From Capra hircus (Eukaryota > Chordata > Mammalia > Artiodactyla > Bovidae): a stretch of DNA of 64,000 nucleotides. Under the pieces are notes generated by a model. The model was not told the DNA's origin and ran no database searches. It saw nothing but the letters and a program-made list of their open reading frames with translations. Below, piece by piece: positions 1 to 11,068 of this stretch. Within the stretch, counting starts at the first letter, position 1, and each line of letters opens with the position of its first letter. A program made the translations under genes and the position numbers. Where the stretch lies: positions 620,001 through 684,000 of the forward strand of contig NW_017189851.1 in assembly GCF_001704415.2 (NCBI RefSeq), read 5' to 3'.

Positions 1-113
1 TCCGTGCCGGGCTTAGTTCCGTCACGCGGGCTCTAGTTCCCTGGCCAGGGTCAGAACCGAGGCCCCTCGCGTTGGAAGCATGCTGTCGACCACTGGCCCA
101 CCAGGGAGGCCCT
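1..113 (-). mobile_element. CHR-type tRNA-derived SINE, antisense, cut by window edge
   Basis: The segment reads as the reverse complement of a cetartiodactyl CHR SINE. It contains the antisense phrases CTAGTTCCCTGGCCAGGG and CCACCAGGGAGGCCCTG, the complement of the tRNA-like head of these elements. The same phrases recur in a second copy near 1.5 kb. The left end lies outside the window, so its target-site duplication cannot be checked. It sits in the DGCR8 intron. Confidence 0.7.
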
Positions 114-124
114 GCACTCTTTTT

Positions 125-1925
125 TTATAACACCTTTATTGAAGTTTACCTTAGATATACCATAGTTTTTCCCTTTTAAGCTACACAACACAGTGGGTTT
201 TGTGTGCTCAGCTTGTGTTCATCACTCCGGAAGGAAGCCCCGGCCCGCCATCTGAGCCCAGGCTCGACCCGCCCGCCGGCCCTGTGGCGCTGGCTGCTTT
301 CTGTGCTGGGCCCACCGCCTCTGACCTCTGCAGTCAGTGGGGCCAGACCCACGTGCTCTTGCTGCTGAGCTGGAGCTTTATCGGTGTGAGGACGTTTCCT
401 TCCACTCCTGGTTTGCTGACTGTCTGCAGTGGGTGTTGGGTTTTGAACTTTCTGCTTCTGTGAGATAGATGATCACATGGTTTTTATCTTTGGTTTTACT
501 GGTGTGGGGTTGGGCTGCTTCGCTTTTGGATATAAAACGCACCTCGCCTTCCTGAGGTGAGTTCCCCTCAGCTGTGCTGCAGCCTCCTTTGTGTGGACGG
601 GCTTGGCTCGCTGCTGTTCTGTTGAGGATTTCGGCAGCTGTGTTTTTAAGGGGTGCTGGTCTGCATTTTTCCCTTACGACGTCTCTGGTGTTGGAATCAG
701 GGCAGTGCTTGCCTCACAGAGTGAGTGGGAAAGTGTTCCTTCCTGTCTCACCGTGTGGAATAGTTGGCAAAGGTGCTAATTTTTCCATGCTTGGTGGAAT
801 TCACCAGTGAGACCATCTGGGCCTGGGCTCCCCCTTGCTCTCGAAGTGTTTCCTCGTTAGGCGTTTTCCGGTTCTCTGCCGCTGCTCGAGCCGGCTGTGA
901 GATTCTGGGTGTGCAGTTTCCCCAGCTGGCAGGCCCTCCAGGGGCCTGGCACTCGCAGTGCCCTCTTGTGGCCCTGTGTGCTTCGGCGGGGCTGTGCGTC
1001 CTTGCTTCTGTGCCTGCGTTTTAGCGGGTTGAGCCTTTGTTTGCTTTTGGCCGTTCTCAGTGTGCGACGCGTGTTGCTGGTCCTCTCACACACGAGCTGC
1101 TGCTTATCTGGGAGTTCTCGTCCTTCTTCTCTGTCTCAGCTCCAGCCTTCTTTTCCCTTTCTGCCAGGCTTGTGTTTGGCTTGTCCTTTCTTCTAGTTTC
1201 CTAGGGGTTAGGGTGTCGGCTTGAGGTCTCCTTAGGTGTGGAGCTTACAGCTGTCAGCTTCCCTCTGTGCTGCCTGCGCCCATGCTCTCGCCCCTTCCCT
1301 CCGTACTAACTCACACCCACTCTCCTGCTCTGATACAGGTGTGTTGTGGTCTGACCTGCGGCTCGGTGTTTTCCTGGTTTCCCTTGTGATTTTTTCCTTT
1401 GAGCCAGTGGTTATTTTAGGACCGTTTACTTTTCATATATTTGTGCGTCTCCCCAGTTTCCTTCAGTTATTGATTTCTTTTTTTTCTTTTTTTAAAATAT
1501 TTCTTTATTTGGCTGACCCAGGTCTTAGTTGCAGCATGTGGGATCTAGTTCCCTGACCAGGAACCGAACCCTGCTCCTCAGCATTAGGAGTACGGAGTCT
1601 AAGCCACTGGACCACCAGGGAGGTCTCCAGTTACTGATTTCTAACCTAATTCTGTTGTGATTCAGAACCACAGCTTGTGTGATTCCAGTCGGTCCTTTAC
1701 CGTATGTCCAGGCTGTGCTCTGCCTGCCTGAGAGGCTAGGCGTGTGTGCTTGCCGGCAGAGTGAACAGCCCGAGCTGGTGAGGGGCGTGCTCCCCTTCCG
1801 GGGTTCTGTCCTGGAGTGAGCGGCCTGAGTCCCCAGTTGCTGCCGAGCTGTCCCTTCACTGCCCTCAGGTTTTCTCCCTGCATTTGGGGCTGTTAGGCAC
1901 ATATGTCTTTGTGATCGTGTGATAA
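125..1925 (-). mobile_element. Decayed L1 LINE, ORF2 portion, antisense, inside DGCR8 intron
   Basis: Stretches match the antisense of mammalian L1 ORF2 in the expected order. Examples are GATGATCACATGG near 469, a GGAATCAGGGCAGTG block near 693, GAATTCACCAGTGAGACC near 798, and an ATATTTGTG...CAGTT...ATTGATTTCT block near 1436-1477. A GGGCTGTTAGGCACATATG block near 1886 extends it. Every frame is broken, so it is an old inactive fossil. The leftmost part (125-330) resembles an old L1 3' tail and is less certain. A SINE is inserted at 1479-1627. Confidence 0.8.
1479..1627 (-). mobile_element. CHR-type SINE nested in the L1, with target-site duplication
   Basis: The antisense SINE starts with a T-rich tail (its A-rich 3' end) and ends with CCACCAGGGAGGTCTC, the complement of the tRNA-like head. 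It is flanked by near-identical 15-bp direct repeats, CAGTTATTGATTTCT at 1464-1478 and CAGTTACTGATTTCT at 1628-1642 (one mismatch). The L1 match continues across the insertion, so the SINE is younger than the L1. Confidence 0.8.
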
Positions 1926-2057
1926 AGAGACAGACAGACGTTTGCCCTCTGTCCTTGGTCCCTGCACAGAGCTACTGAGGTAGGGAAACTGCCACTTGGC
2001 TCTTGCCCCCCCAGTCCCTGAAGCAGCTCCCTTCGAGAAGAGTGAAGGGGATGTTTG

Positions 2058-2150
2058 GGACTTCCTTGGCAGGCCTGTGGTTGGGACTCCATACTTCTGA
2101 TGCAGGGGAATTGGGATCCTGCGTGCCAGGAGGTGCAACCAGAAAGTACA
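2058..2150 (+). mobile_element. CHR-type SINE fragment, sense
   Basis: It starts GGGACTTCCTTGGCAGGCC and continues with GATGCAGGGGAATTGGGATCC, a diverged tRNA-like head of a cetartiodactyl SINE. It is truncated after about 90 bases and lies in the DGCR8 intron. Confidence 0.55.
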
Positions 2151-2978
2151 GACAGGTTAAGTGAAGGGAACCCTTTATTCTGACCCCTTCCCTCCGCCTG
2201 AGTTCACGTCGAGGTGGCCTGAGGCAGGGGGCTGGTTGCCGGGAGCACCACTGTGCAGTCGGGGGGGCAGGACCTGCAGCCCCATCCTCCGCCCCCTGTG
2301 CTCGGCGGTGGGTTCTTCCCTTGTGGCCGCCAGTCTGAGCAGCACCCTGGCTGTGGGGCTCAGGGTGCCCTGGCTGGCCAACACCCAGAGGTGCTAGGAG
2401 GGAGGCACGCTCAGACAGGGTGCTTTTCCGCTCGCTGAGATCAGGGCCACCTCCTGACGCTGTGGGGCAGGGAGCTCCCTTGCTCCTGGAGGAGCAGGTT
2501 CCTGGAGTTCCCTATGAAGACGGTGGGGCTGGGCAGTAGGGGAAGGGGCCTCCCTGAGAAGCTCTGACAGAGCGTGTGGTTCTGGGTCGCAGCCAGGGAG
2601 GGGCTGTGCTCCTGAGGGTCCCAGCCGGCTCCGGGCTGGCGAGGCCTCTGTCGCCAGTTTCCTTCTCTGTGAACTGGCTGGGCGCCTCTTCGTCACCATG
2701 GCTGAGCTTCTGTTCTGTTGTGTCCGATCCCTTTCTCTATCCTAAACTCACTTACGATGGTTTTCAAGGTTTTTCCAAAGGTCGTGTGTCTTTAGCTTTC
2801 TGGCCCAGTCGTCCGATCAGACTCTGGTTCAGGACAGGCTCCGAGGCCAGCAGGCAGGCGTGTCTCGGGTGGCCCGGCCCGAGGTGTGGTTAGTGTCGCT
2901 GAGAGGCTGAGACAAGGGCGGGGGCGGCTGGATGGGCCCTGGGCGTGGCTGGCACTCACCGGCCACTTCCCTTTGTAG
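2151..2978 (+). other. DGCR8: Rest of DGCR8 intron, no recognised element
   Basis: GC-rich sequence between the last SINE fragment and the first DGCR8 exon in the window. I see no exon, RNA gene or named repeat here. It ends with a polypyrimidine acceptor (CTTTGTAG at 2971-2978). Confidence 0.6.
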
Positions 2979-5232
2979 TATTTCAACCACATCAGTATCG
3001 AGGACTCGCGGGTCTACGAGCTGACCAGCAAGGCCGGGCTGCTCTCCCCCTACCAGATCCTCCACGAGTGCCTTAAAAGGTGGGGTGTCCCTTCCTGGGG
3101 CCTCCCCAGGGGACCCACGGGGCCTGGGAGAGCCCTTCTGGGCTGGGAGCCGCGGTCTGGGGAGGACGGTGAGGGCCATCTCGGGGCGATGTTGCCTACT
3201 GTCTGCTTTGTCCCCCAGAAACCACGGGATGGGAGACACCTCCATCAAGTTTGAAGTGGTTCCTGGTAAAAACCAGAAGAGCGAATACGTCATGGCGTGC
3301 GGCAAGCACACAGTGCGAGGCTGGTGTAAGCCCCCCACCCCGGCCCCCGTGCACCTGCTTTCCGTGACCGTGGGGTCCGCTGCCTGGGCTCACCTGGGCC
3401 TCAGCCACGTGCTGATGGCTCCCAGGTGTGCCTGCTGCACCGCACATCACCCTGAGACCCAGCCAGCCTGCACACCGCTGTGGCGGCTAGCGTCCTGGGC
3501 TTGAGCTGCTTAGCTGGCTGGGCCGTGGCCCTGCTGCCAGCGCGGCCTGCCCAGCCCTGGGTCCCTGGGAGGGGAGCAGGCCCGCTGCTCTTCGCCTCGC
3601 CCAGGGCTGGAGGTGGCCTCACACAGAGACTGTGGGACTGTCTAAGCACAGCCCAGCACCGGGTAAGGGAGGCCATGCCCGTGCAGACCAGGCTGTCCCC
3701 CACAGGCGCCAGTGCTCGCCAAGTCCAGCCCTGAGCAGGGGGCGGGGGGGACAGACCCACCCAGGGCAGAGGCCCTGCGCCCCTCCAGCCTGCTCTGCAC
3801 CCCAGCTTCTCCTTTCTCTATCTAGAAACATCCGCCGCACAGGACTCCCCCCGGGCCCCAGCCTGCCTTGCAGGACGCATCATCTGTGTGTCTGCAGCTG
3901 TGGGCAGGGGCCCTTGAGAGCCGCAGCCTGGGGGGCTTCCTGCCCTCCCTGAGCCCCTGGTGGGCGGGGCTGTGTGGAGTGTGCCCGTCTGGATACGGTG
4001 CCCTGTGGACATGGGTGTCTTGACTCTGTGTCCACGTCTCCGCCTAGGCAAGAACAAGCGCGTCGGGAAGCAGTTGGCGTCTCAGAAGATCCTGCAGCTG
4101 CTGCACCCGCATGTCAGGAACTGGGGGTCCTTGCTGCGCATGTACGGCCGCGAGAGCAGCAAGATGGCCAAGCAGGTAGCGGGGTTGGGGGGGCGCGGCG
4201 GGCAGGTGGGCGCTGCCCCGGGCACCAGCACCACGCGCCTCACAACAGCCCGTGTGTGTCCTCTGTTTTGGCCAAGATGTTGAGATTTCGCAACTGCTGA
4301 ATTTTTGTGCATTTAGGGGAAATTGAAAGGGAAGTGACATCTGGTTTTTGATTTTTTTCCCCGACTTTAGGCACAGTCCCCAGTGAGTGGTGGGTGTGGA
4401 GGGTGAGGACTGTGGAGGACACCCCAGCTGTTCCTGGAGAGTTCCTGGCTCTGGGCTGGGGGGTGTGGGGGTCCCTGAGGCGCTGGGCCTTGTGTGGCTG
4501 AGCCGCTGCCTTCCTGTCTGTGCGTGGAGAGCGTCCTGCTGGGCCGGGAGCTGGGGAGAAGCTTGCTTGGCCCTGCCCGGAGGCCCCAGAGCCGTCGGGT
4601 GGGGTGCAGCCTGCAGGCCTCCTCACGTGGTGCTCACCCCACGGACGTGTGGGGAGCGCGGTGTGGGCCCTCCGGCGGCCGCGGGGCAGGGCGAGCCTGG
4701 GCCGGTGCATGCCATCCCCCTGACCACGTTGGGTCCCGGCCACCCTTGGCCGGATGCCTCTGGGCACAGAGCGTGCCTGGCTGGCGGCTGGCAGCTGTGG
4801 GGGCCAGCAGACCCCCTGCGCCCGAGGCGGCGGGAGCGGGCAGACGGCAGCTGGGCTGTGGGAGGGGAGGCCCCGGCTGGTGCTGCCAGCAGGCTCTGCT
4901 CCCCAGGAGACCTCGGACAAGAGCGTGATCGAGCTCCAGCAGTTCGCTCGCAAGAACAAGCCCAACCTGCACATCCTGAGCAAGCTGCAAGAGGAGATGC
5001 GGCGGCTGGCGGAGGAGCGGGTAGGCGGCGGCCCGGGCCCCGGGGGCTGCGACCTCGACCTTCCTCTGCTGGGCATGCGTGCTGGGCTCACCCCTTCCCC
5101 GGGGCCCCGCAGCGCCCGCGGCCCCACCTGACCTCAGTGTCCTTCCAGGAGGAGACACGCAGGAAGCCCAAGATGTCCATCGTGGCATCTGCGCAGCCTG
5201 GTGGCGAGCCCCTCTGCACCGTGGACGTGTGA
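2979..5232 (+). CDS. DGCR8: DGCR8 Microprocessor subunit, last five coding exons (partial)
   Basis: DGCR8 is the double-stranded RNA-binding partner of DROSHA in the nuclear Microprocessor, which crops primary microRNAs. Exons: 2979-3079, 3219-3325, 4048-4175, 4907-5020, 5149-5232 (stop TGA). All introns are GT-AG and phases join without a break to give 177 residues, which correspond to about residue 597 to the end of the 773-residue human protein. The first three exons carry dsRBD2, including the [15 protein letters not shown] helix. The fourth carries the [16 protein letters not shown] helix, part of the C-terminal tail that contacts DROSHA. The protein ends GEPLCTVDV as in human. The haem-binding region and dsRBD1 lie upstream of the window. 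There is one visible KMAKQ for human KMVKQ change and no disabling mutation. Confidence 0.97.
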
Positions 5233-6260
5233 GGGCGGCCGGCCAGGGCTGCCAGTGCACTGGGGACCTCCCCACGAACCCTGCTGCCCAGGCCTCTGGC
5301 CCACGCCCCCGCCGCACGCCTGACGGCAGGCCATGCAGCTCCCCCAGAGGCCACCTACAGTCCAGGCGGCTGTGTCCTGGCCTCTACCCACCTGCCACAC
5401 AGGCGGCCACAGACAGCTGGGAGATCGCCGTGAGGCTCTGGTCGTGTGGACGGGCTCTGAAGGTTTTCATGAACTTTCTATGTAACGTGCACTGACTGGA
5501 AGTGATAGTTGATGACGTGAAATGCGAAGGCCACGCACCCCTGGCCCCCACAGGCATGTAGGGACCCAGCCAGAAGGCGCAGGCCGGCACCCTCCCCTCC
5601 CCGCCTCCTGGGCTTCCCTTCTTTTTTCTGGAAGAGTTACAGTAGGAAGGACTGTTTAAAATGAACAGGACTTGGTGTCACAGCTGTTTTTCAGAGGTTG
5701 CAGGCAAACCACCACGGTGATCTTTCTTCACCCAGAGAGGCGCTGCCCTGCCTGCTTGCCAGCCTGGTGTCCGTTCTTAGTGCCCTGAACACGCCTTCGT
5801 AGGTAGAGGCCCCTCACCTTTGCTGGCCTCTGGTAATTTTTTACTAAGTTTTTGCACAGTCCAGTCTGTCAACCCATCAATTTTTAAAGCTTTTATGATA
5901 TTTTAGCGTTTGGAAAGCAGCTTTTACAGTGAGGGTAGGAGATAGGTGTGGAATCGCGTAGCGGATGTGACCGGTTGATGCATTTTAGCTCGTGGACTTA
6001 AAAAAGGAACTGAAGGTGCTCATGCTGGCGCGGGTGGCCCTCGCCTTTACCTGAGGCCGTGTGGTGTGTCTGGGTGGTCCCGGGGATGGGGCGGGTCTGT
6101 CCCAGCCTCAGCCGTGGAGCCTTCAGAATGCCCCTCCACGTGACTGAGGTCAGCCCCTACAGACCTTTGTAAAACGATCCACGAATCAAGTCGCTGTAAT
6201 TATACGCTTGCTTCTGTCCTGTCCCGTCTATGGTGGTGAATCATAACTGGACTGTTCTTG
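5233..6260 (+). other. DGCR8: DGCR8 3' untranslated region, end uncertain
   Basis: Sequence after the DGCR8 stop turns AT-richer from about 5610 to 6250, typical of a 3' UTR. I find no canonical AATAAA or ATTAAA on the plus strand here, so the cleavage site cannot be placed. The TRMT2A poly(A) signal on the other strand (6731-6736) bounds the pair, whose stop codons are about 1.65 kb apart, tail to tail. Confidence 0.5.
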
Positions 6261-6730
6261 CCCTTAAAGCAGTGCCCTCGCCGTGGTCCAGCCTCCCTCT
6301 GTCCCCCTCCCCGGGTGTGGGCACGGCTCTGCCGCAGGGGCAGAAGGCAGGGAGGGCCTGTGGGGGCAGCTGGGTCACGGCCACAGGCGTGAGCCTCGAC
6401 GGGCAGGAAGCAGAGCTGTCCCAAGGGAACGGCCTACTTCTGGTCCTGCGGCTGCGGGTCCTCCACGGGCTGCAGCCTCCCAGAGGGCGGGGGTCCCCAG
6501 CTCCCCTCCACCAGGAGGGGCCTCCCCTGGGGCAGAGACAGATGGGTGGGGGGTTGGCACTGTGCCCTGTGTGCCCCACAGGGTGTGGCGGGCCCCCAGG
6601 CCCTGCCCCTCTGAGCAGCGCAGGCTCCGCTGGGACTCCTGGGGCGCTGGGAGAGCCACTTCCAGTTCTGAGGTGCCTTCCGGGGCCTGCCCCCCAGTTC
6701 ACATCACAAACACTGGCAGTTCTGCACGTG

Positions 6731-6736
6731 TTTATT
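6731..6736 (-). terminator. TRMT2A: TRMT2A poly(A) signal (AATAAA, minus strand)
   Basis: TTTATT on the plus strand gives AATAAA on the minus strand, 147 bases after the TRMT2A stop codon. The 3' UTR is therefore short (about 6710-6882). Confidence 0.7.
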
Positions 6737-6882
6737 CTGGCCCTTGTGGCCTGTTTGGGCGTGAGGGACGGGCTCGGCGGCCTCTGGCTGCTGCCTGGCT
6801 GTCCCCGGGCAGGCCTGAGGACCCCAGGCTCCGCCTGTGGCCATCCAGGCGTTGTTCCAGAAAGGGCTGGTTTCCGTTGCCC

Positions 6883-9800
6883 TTAAGAAGCAGGGGAGAC
6901 CCTGGCTTCTGGTGGGGTGTCACCTGGGGGTGCTGGTGGGGTCTGGACCGGAGACTTGGGCTCCAGGGCCCCTGCACCATTGGGGTACTCCACCCTCTCA
7001 AACAGAATGAGCATCTCACAGTGCGGGGTCTGAGGGAACAGGTCCACGGCCACAGCCTTGACTGGCCGGAAGGGAGTACCCTTGACGCGGTTGGATGGGG
7101 CCCTGCAGAGGCTGTACAGGACGGAGCACGGTCAGTGTGGGGGGTCAGTTCACCCTGCAGGGGTAAACCTGGCTTCCAGCCGCCCACCCAACTCCACACT
7201 TACTCCACGAAGTTGCCCATGGCTGCCCGCGGGTTGCAGGAGACATAGAGCAGTCTCCGGACGTTTTCCGCCCGGCGCACGGCCAGGACCGCCTTGGAGT
7301 CTGGGGAGACACAGAGCCTCACGGGGGGTCCCCAAGGCGCCCCCCTGAGGGAAGGGCCCAGCCAGCCCCTGGGCAGCCTTCTGCCTCCCAGCAGCCCCTG
7401 GGGAGGTGGCCACTCACGCAGGCCAGCGCGGGGTGGGTCCAGAATGGCCACGAGCTGCTGGGAGGCCAGTCTGCTCACCAGGGCGGGCACCAGCTCCTCA
7501 GCCCTACCACAGTGGAACTCCACGTTGCTCAGCTCTGCAAGGGGCAGGTCAGCTGTGTCAGGGGGCCTGTGACCCCTCCTACAGGCCTGCTGGGCCACCC
7601 TGTGTCCCAGAGCCCCAAGACCAAGATGCCTCAGGAAAGCCCTTCCCTGCAGGGCAGTCCCCGGCGGCGTGGTGCACTGTGGGTCTGCAGTGGGGCCCAC
7701 GCCCCGCGGGCATGATCGGCTCAGGGCCACCCCCCACCGCGGGCCCTCACCGTTGTCCAGAGCGTTCACCCGAGCATCTTCCACGGCCTCCTGGGACAGC
7801 TCAACCCCAACAACTCTCTTCACCTTCTGGAGCAGGGACAGGAGGGACTGATGACTGCCCAGCCCGGGCCTCCTGGGGCAGCAAAGGAGGGGCTGGTATG
7901 GGGTGGGGGTCTCACAACAGATAGGAAGGGGGACGACAGGAGCAGGGTGGGGGGGCTCACCCGGGCCAGAGCCAGGCCGATGGTGCCCGTGCCGCAGCAC
8001 ACGTCGAGCACCGTGCTGCCTGCGTCCAGCTGGGCCCAGTCCCGGATGAGTGTGTAGAGCACCTCGGCCGCAGCGGTGTTCACCTGCGTGCGGGCTGGGC
8101 CGTCAGAGCAGCCCCCACCCTGCGCCCGGCTCCCTAACTGCCTCCTCGCCTTCGACTCCCTGGGCGCCCCAGGGCCCCTCCGACCGCTCCTGGCCTTCCG
8201 GCTCAAGGACAGTCCGTGCCGCTGCAAACCTGCTTCCTCGCGAGCACCGGCCCTACGGGCCCCGCAGCAGCAAGCACCACAGACCCCACCAGTGGCCCCG
8301 GGCTCCCCCCAGATACCCTGCCCCACGGCCGCCCTGGGCCGCCACCCCAAGTGCCCTCCTGAGCCCGGGCTCCAGACACCTGGAAGAAGGCGTGGGGGGA
8401 GATGCGGAAGGTCAGCCCCAGCAAGTCCTCACGGATGCACCGGTCCCCGGCCACGTGCTCCAGAGGCAGGCCCTCCTGGCTGGGGGTCTTTCTGTGGGCG
8501 CGAGAGAGGGCTCAGTCACAGCCCTCATGCGGACCCCCGCCCCAGCTATCCCGACGACTGACCGCTGTCCCTCCTCCACGAAGTAGAGGCAGGTCACCCC
8601 ACTGGCCTTGCCCGGCCCCTCCATGAAGTACTGGGCCAGAGACGCCTTCAGCTCCGCCAGCTCCTCCGGGCTCAGGTTCTGGAGCAGATGGTAGAAAAGG
8701 GCCGGTGAGACTGCGTCCAAGCTCGCTCCGGCCCAGACGCCCCTCCCACACCCTGCCCACCGGAGACCTGTGGGTGGAAGTAGGCGACGGCCATGGCTTG
8801 ACCGCGGCGGCTCGTGCGCACTGTCAGCTGCTTCCAGTGGCCGGAGTACGTCTCCGGATCGTATGCCGAGTAGGGAGTGGACCTGAGGGAGCCACAGGGG
8901 GCCCTGAGCGCCTGCGTCTGCCCTCAAGTCTGCGTCCTCCAGCCCCCTCACCAGAGCCCCCTCCTGGGCGGGACCCCATCCTCTGCTCTCGGCCTCGGAC
9001 GTCCCAGGCTGCCAGCGACCTCACCGGATGAACTCCTGGAACGCCTTCACCACCTGCTTGGTGGCCCCAGGGATGTGCACGGTGTCGAAGGGGGCTGCCA
9101 CGGCGCACGTCCCGCTCCTGTACTTGCTGAGCCGGCAGCCCACTGTGTTGTCCTCCCCGTCCACGCCGACGCCGACCAGGAACTCGCACTTGTTCCGATA
9201 CTCGGTCTATGGGAAGGGCCAACGGAGACAGACGCCGGCTCTCACTCTGACCGCCCAACACTGGCAGTGTAGAGGTGATGCGAGGCCCAGGCTCCCCCAC
9301 GGGCCTGGCAGCCAAGGGCACCATGCCGATGGGTGCTTGGTGAGAACCAGGAGCAGCTCTAAGAGAGCAGGAGGACCAAGTGGGACCCCGAGGCCTAACC
9401 TGCTGGGGGGAGGGCCGGACGCCCTCCAGTGGGCAGCAGGCCTTGTTGTGCTTGTGTCTCTGTGACAACAGCCAGGGCAGCAGGGCGCGGTTGGTGCTCC
9501 CGATCTCCCTGCGGGCAGAGGGAGGGCGGTGGTGGGGCTCCAAGCACCCCAACCCCCAGCCCTGCTGTCTCGAGCCAGGAACACATGGCTCTTACCGGGT
9601 TAGCCCCCTAAGAGCCTGTGTGCGAGGTGCAGGGAGCGGGCTGAGCGAACGCAGCGCCCAGCCTGGGATGCCCGCGCCCACCCTCACCTGGCCAGCTTCT
9701 GCAGCACTTGCTCACACTCCTGCCGCTTCCGCTCCAGCTGCTCCTCGTAGGGAACGGCCCAGAGAGGGGTCACCACGTCGGCGACGCAAGCGGCCGGACC

Positions 9801-10364
9801 AGCGGGGAGCTCCCCACGGTCCTCCTGCCGCCTCTTCCTGGCCAAGGGGTCAGCCTTGGGCCTGGCCAGGCGCGCGCTGAGCGGGCGGCCCTTCCAAACC
9901 GCCCCGTGCAGCACGCACAGAGCCTTGTCGCGCTCGGCGGCGCTGCGGAAAGTCACGAAGGCGCAGGGCGGCTGCCCAAAGAGCTTCGTCTTGTGGGGCT
10001 GCAGCCCGAAGCGGCCCAGGAAACGCCGCACATCGCTGAAGCTGGCGTGGCGCGGCACGTTCTGCAGCTCCAGCTTGAAGACCTCCGAGGTGAACAGGCC
10101 GGCTCGAATGTAGCCGTAGGGCCCCGGCCCCGCGGGCCCGGCCGCCGCTGCCGGCTCCTCCTCCCGCCGCGGGCCCGGCGCCTCGGTACCGTCCTGGCCG
10201 GGGTCCCCGACATGCGCCCGGCTCTGCGTGCAGACGGCAAGCGCGGAGCTGGCAACGGCCCGCGCGCCCGGAGCCCCGCCCCGGCCTCCCCAGCCCATCG
10301 CCGCCCCAGCCCCCAACCCGCCGGCTCCCCCGCATCATACTTCGCTGTCCAGCTCGTCTCCCAT
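6883..10364 (-). CDS. TRMT2A: TRMT2A tRNA (uracil-5-)-methyltransferase homologue A
   Basis: It makes 5-methyluridine at position 54 of cytosolic tRNAs using S-adenosylmethionine. Minus-strand coding exons in order: 10341-10364, 9688-10223, 9400-9508, 9025-9206, 8768-8882, 8563-8678, 8380-8491, 7961-8083, 7751-7826, 7534-7418, 7300-7204, 7111-6883. Phases close exactly: 1836 nt, 611 aa, against 625 in human. The start MGDELDSE matches human MSENLDNE. An RRM spans about residues 57-130 (RNP1-like CAFVTFR). The methyltransferase part has SAM motif LDVCCGTGTIG (about 424-433), DPPRAG (497-502), the catalytic Cys525 in VSCNP and the general-base Glu568 in HCEML. Its tail (after FERVE) diverges from human. 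Several donors are weak (GTTAGG, GTCTCC, GTGTCT), but each boundary is fixed by homology. Confidence 0.96.
9688..10223 (-). CDS. TRMT2A: TRMT2A coding exon 2 with the RNA-recognition motif
   Basis: This exon holds a low-complexity Ala/Gly/Pro/Glu linker followed by the whole RRM. Homology to human begins strongly at FTSEVFKLELQNVPRHASFS. The acceptor (CACGCAG at 10224-10230) was chosen because it keeps phase 0 with exon 1 and leaves a 117-base intron. The first ~40 residues differ greatly from human, so an alternative acceptor is possible. Confidence 0.85.
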
Positions 10365-10586
10365 TGTCTGCAGCGTCCGTCGCCTCGCCTGGAGCCTGGA
10401 GCACACACCGTCCAGCTGCGGCCTGGGAGGGGCCGGGACTCGAACCCGCGGTGCTCCGGGCCGGGCCTCGGCCACGCGCTGCGCCGCCCGCCCGCCAGGG
10501 GCCCGCGCCCGCCTACTGCCCCGGCCCGCCGCTCTCCCGCCAGGCCGCCGGCGTGCGCAGCGCAAGAGGGGCGTCTCTATCGTCCC

Positions 10587-10603
10587 CGCTTCCTGTGACG
10601 TAA
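10587..10603. promoter_or_regulatory. Ets plus CRE/ATF composite site
   Basis: CCGCTTCCTGTGACGTAA contains an Ets-type CTTCCTG followed directly by TGACGTAA, a CRE/ATF site. It sits about 225 bases upstream of the TRMT2A start codon and about 465 upstream of RANBP1's. The call rests on motif match only. Confidence 0.5.
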
Positions 10604-10771
10604 TCACCACGCGCCGTTCGAGCCCCTCTCCCCCAGCCCAGTCCTCTAGCTCCAGGGGCGCGCGCGCGCGGCCGCGGGGCGGAAGTGCGCGCGAGGGCCG
10701 CCGGGAGTGCGTGCTCCCCGCCACCGCCCCCCCCCCGGCCCGTCCCTCTCCCAGTCGGCCTGGCTGGCCGG

Positions 10772-10800
10772 GCATGCGCCGCGGGCGTTTTGGCGGGAAG
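10772..10800. promoter_or_regulatory. RANBP1: NRF1-like site and E2F site
   Basis: GCATGCGC at 10772-10779 resembles an NRF1 half palindrome. TTTTGGCGGGAAG at 10788-10800 is a full E2F consensus. RANBP1 is known to be E2F-controlled and cell-cycle regulated, which fits. Confidence 0.6.
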
Positions 10801-10841
10801 CGCGGGGCGGGCCGGACAATGCGAGTGTCCGCCGCACGAGC

Positions 10842-10885
10842 CCAATAAAGCTGCGCCGGTTTTGAATCGCGGCGCGTTTCCCGCC
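10842..10885. promoter_or_regulatory. RANBP1: CCAAT box and second E2F site
   Basis: CCAAT lies at 10842-10846 and GTTTCCCGCC, an E2F site in the opposite orientation, at 10876-10885. Both are within about 230 bases of the RANBP1 start codon. Confidence 0.5.
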
Positions 10886-11068
10886 GCCGGGGTCAGGGGT
10901 CGGGGTTCGGGTCGCGGGGCGGAGGGAAGAGAGAGCGAGCGAGCGAGCGAGCGGGGGCGGGCGGGAGGCGCCGGCGCCAGACGCGGAGGAAGGAGCTGCG
11001 AGCAGCCGCCGAGAGGCCGCGGAGCCCGCGACGACCGAGCCCGCCGAGCCGCCGCCGCCGCCGCGCCC

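Noticed and set aside
10400..10480. A tRNA gene in the TRMT2A/RANBP1 promoter
   Set aside because: Only A- and B-box-like words are present, about 20 bases apart; no acceptor stem or anticodon arm can be formed.
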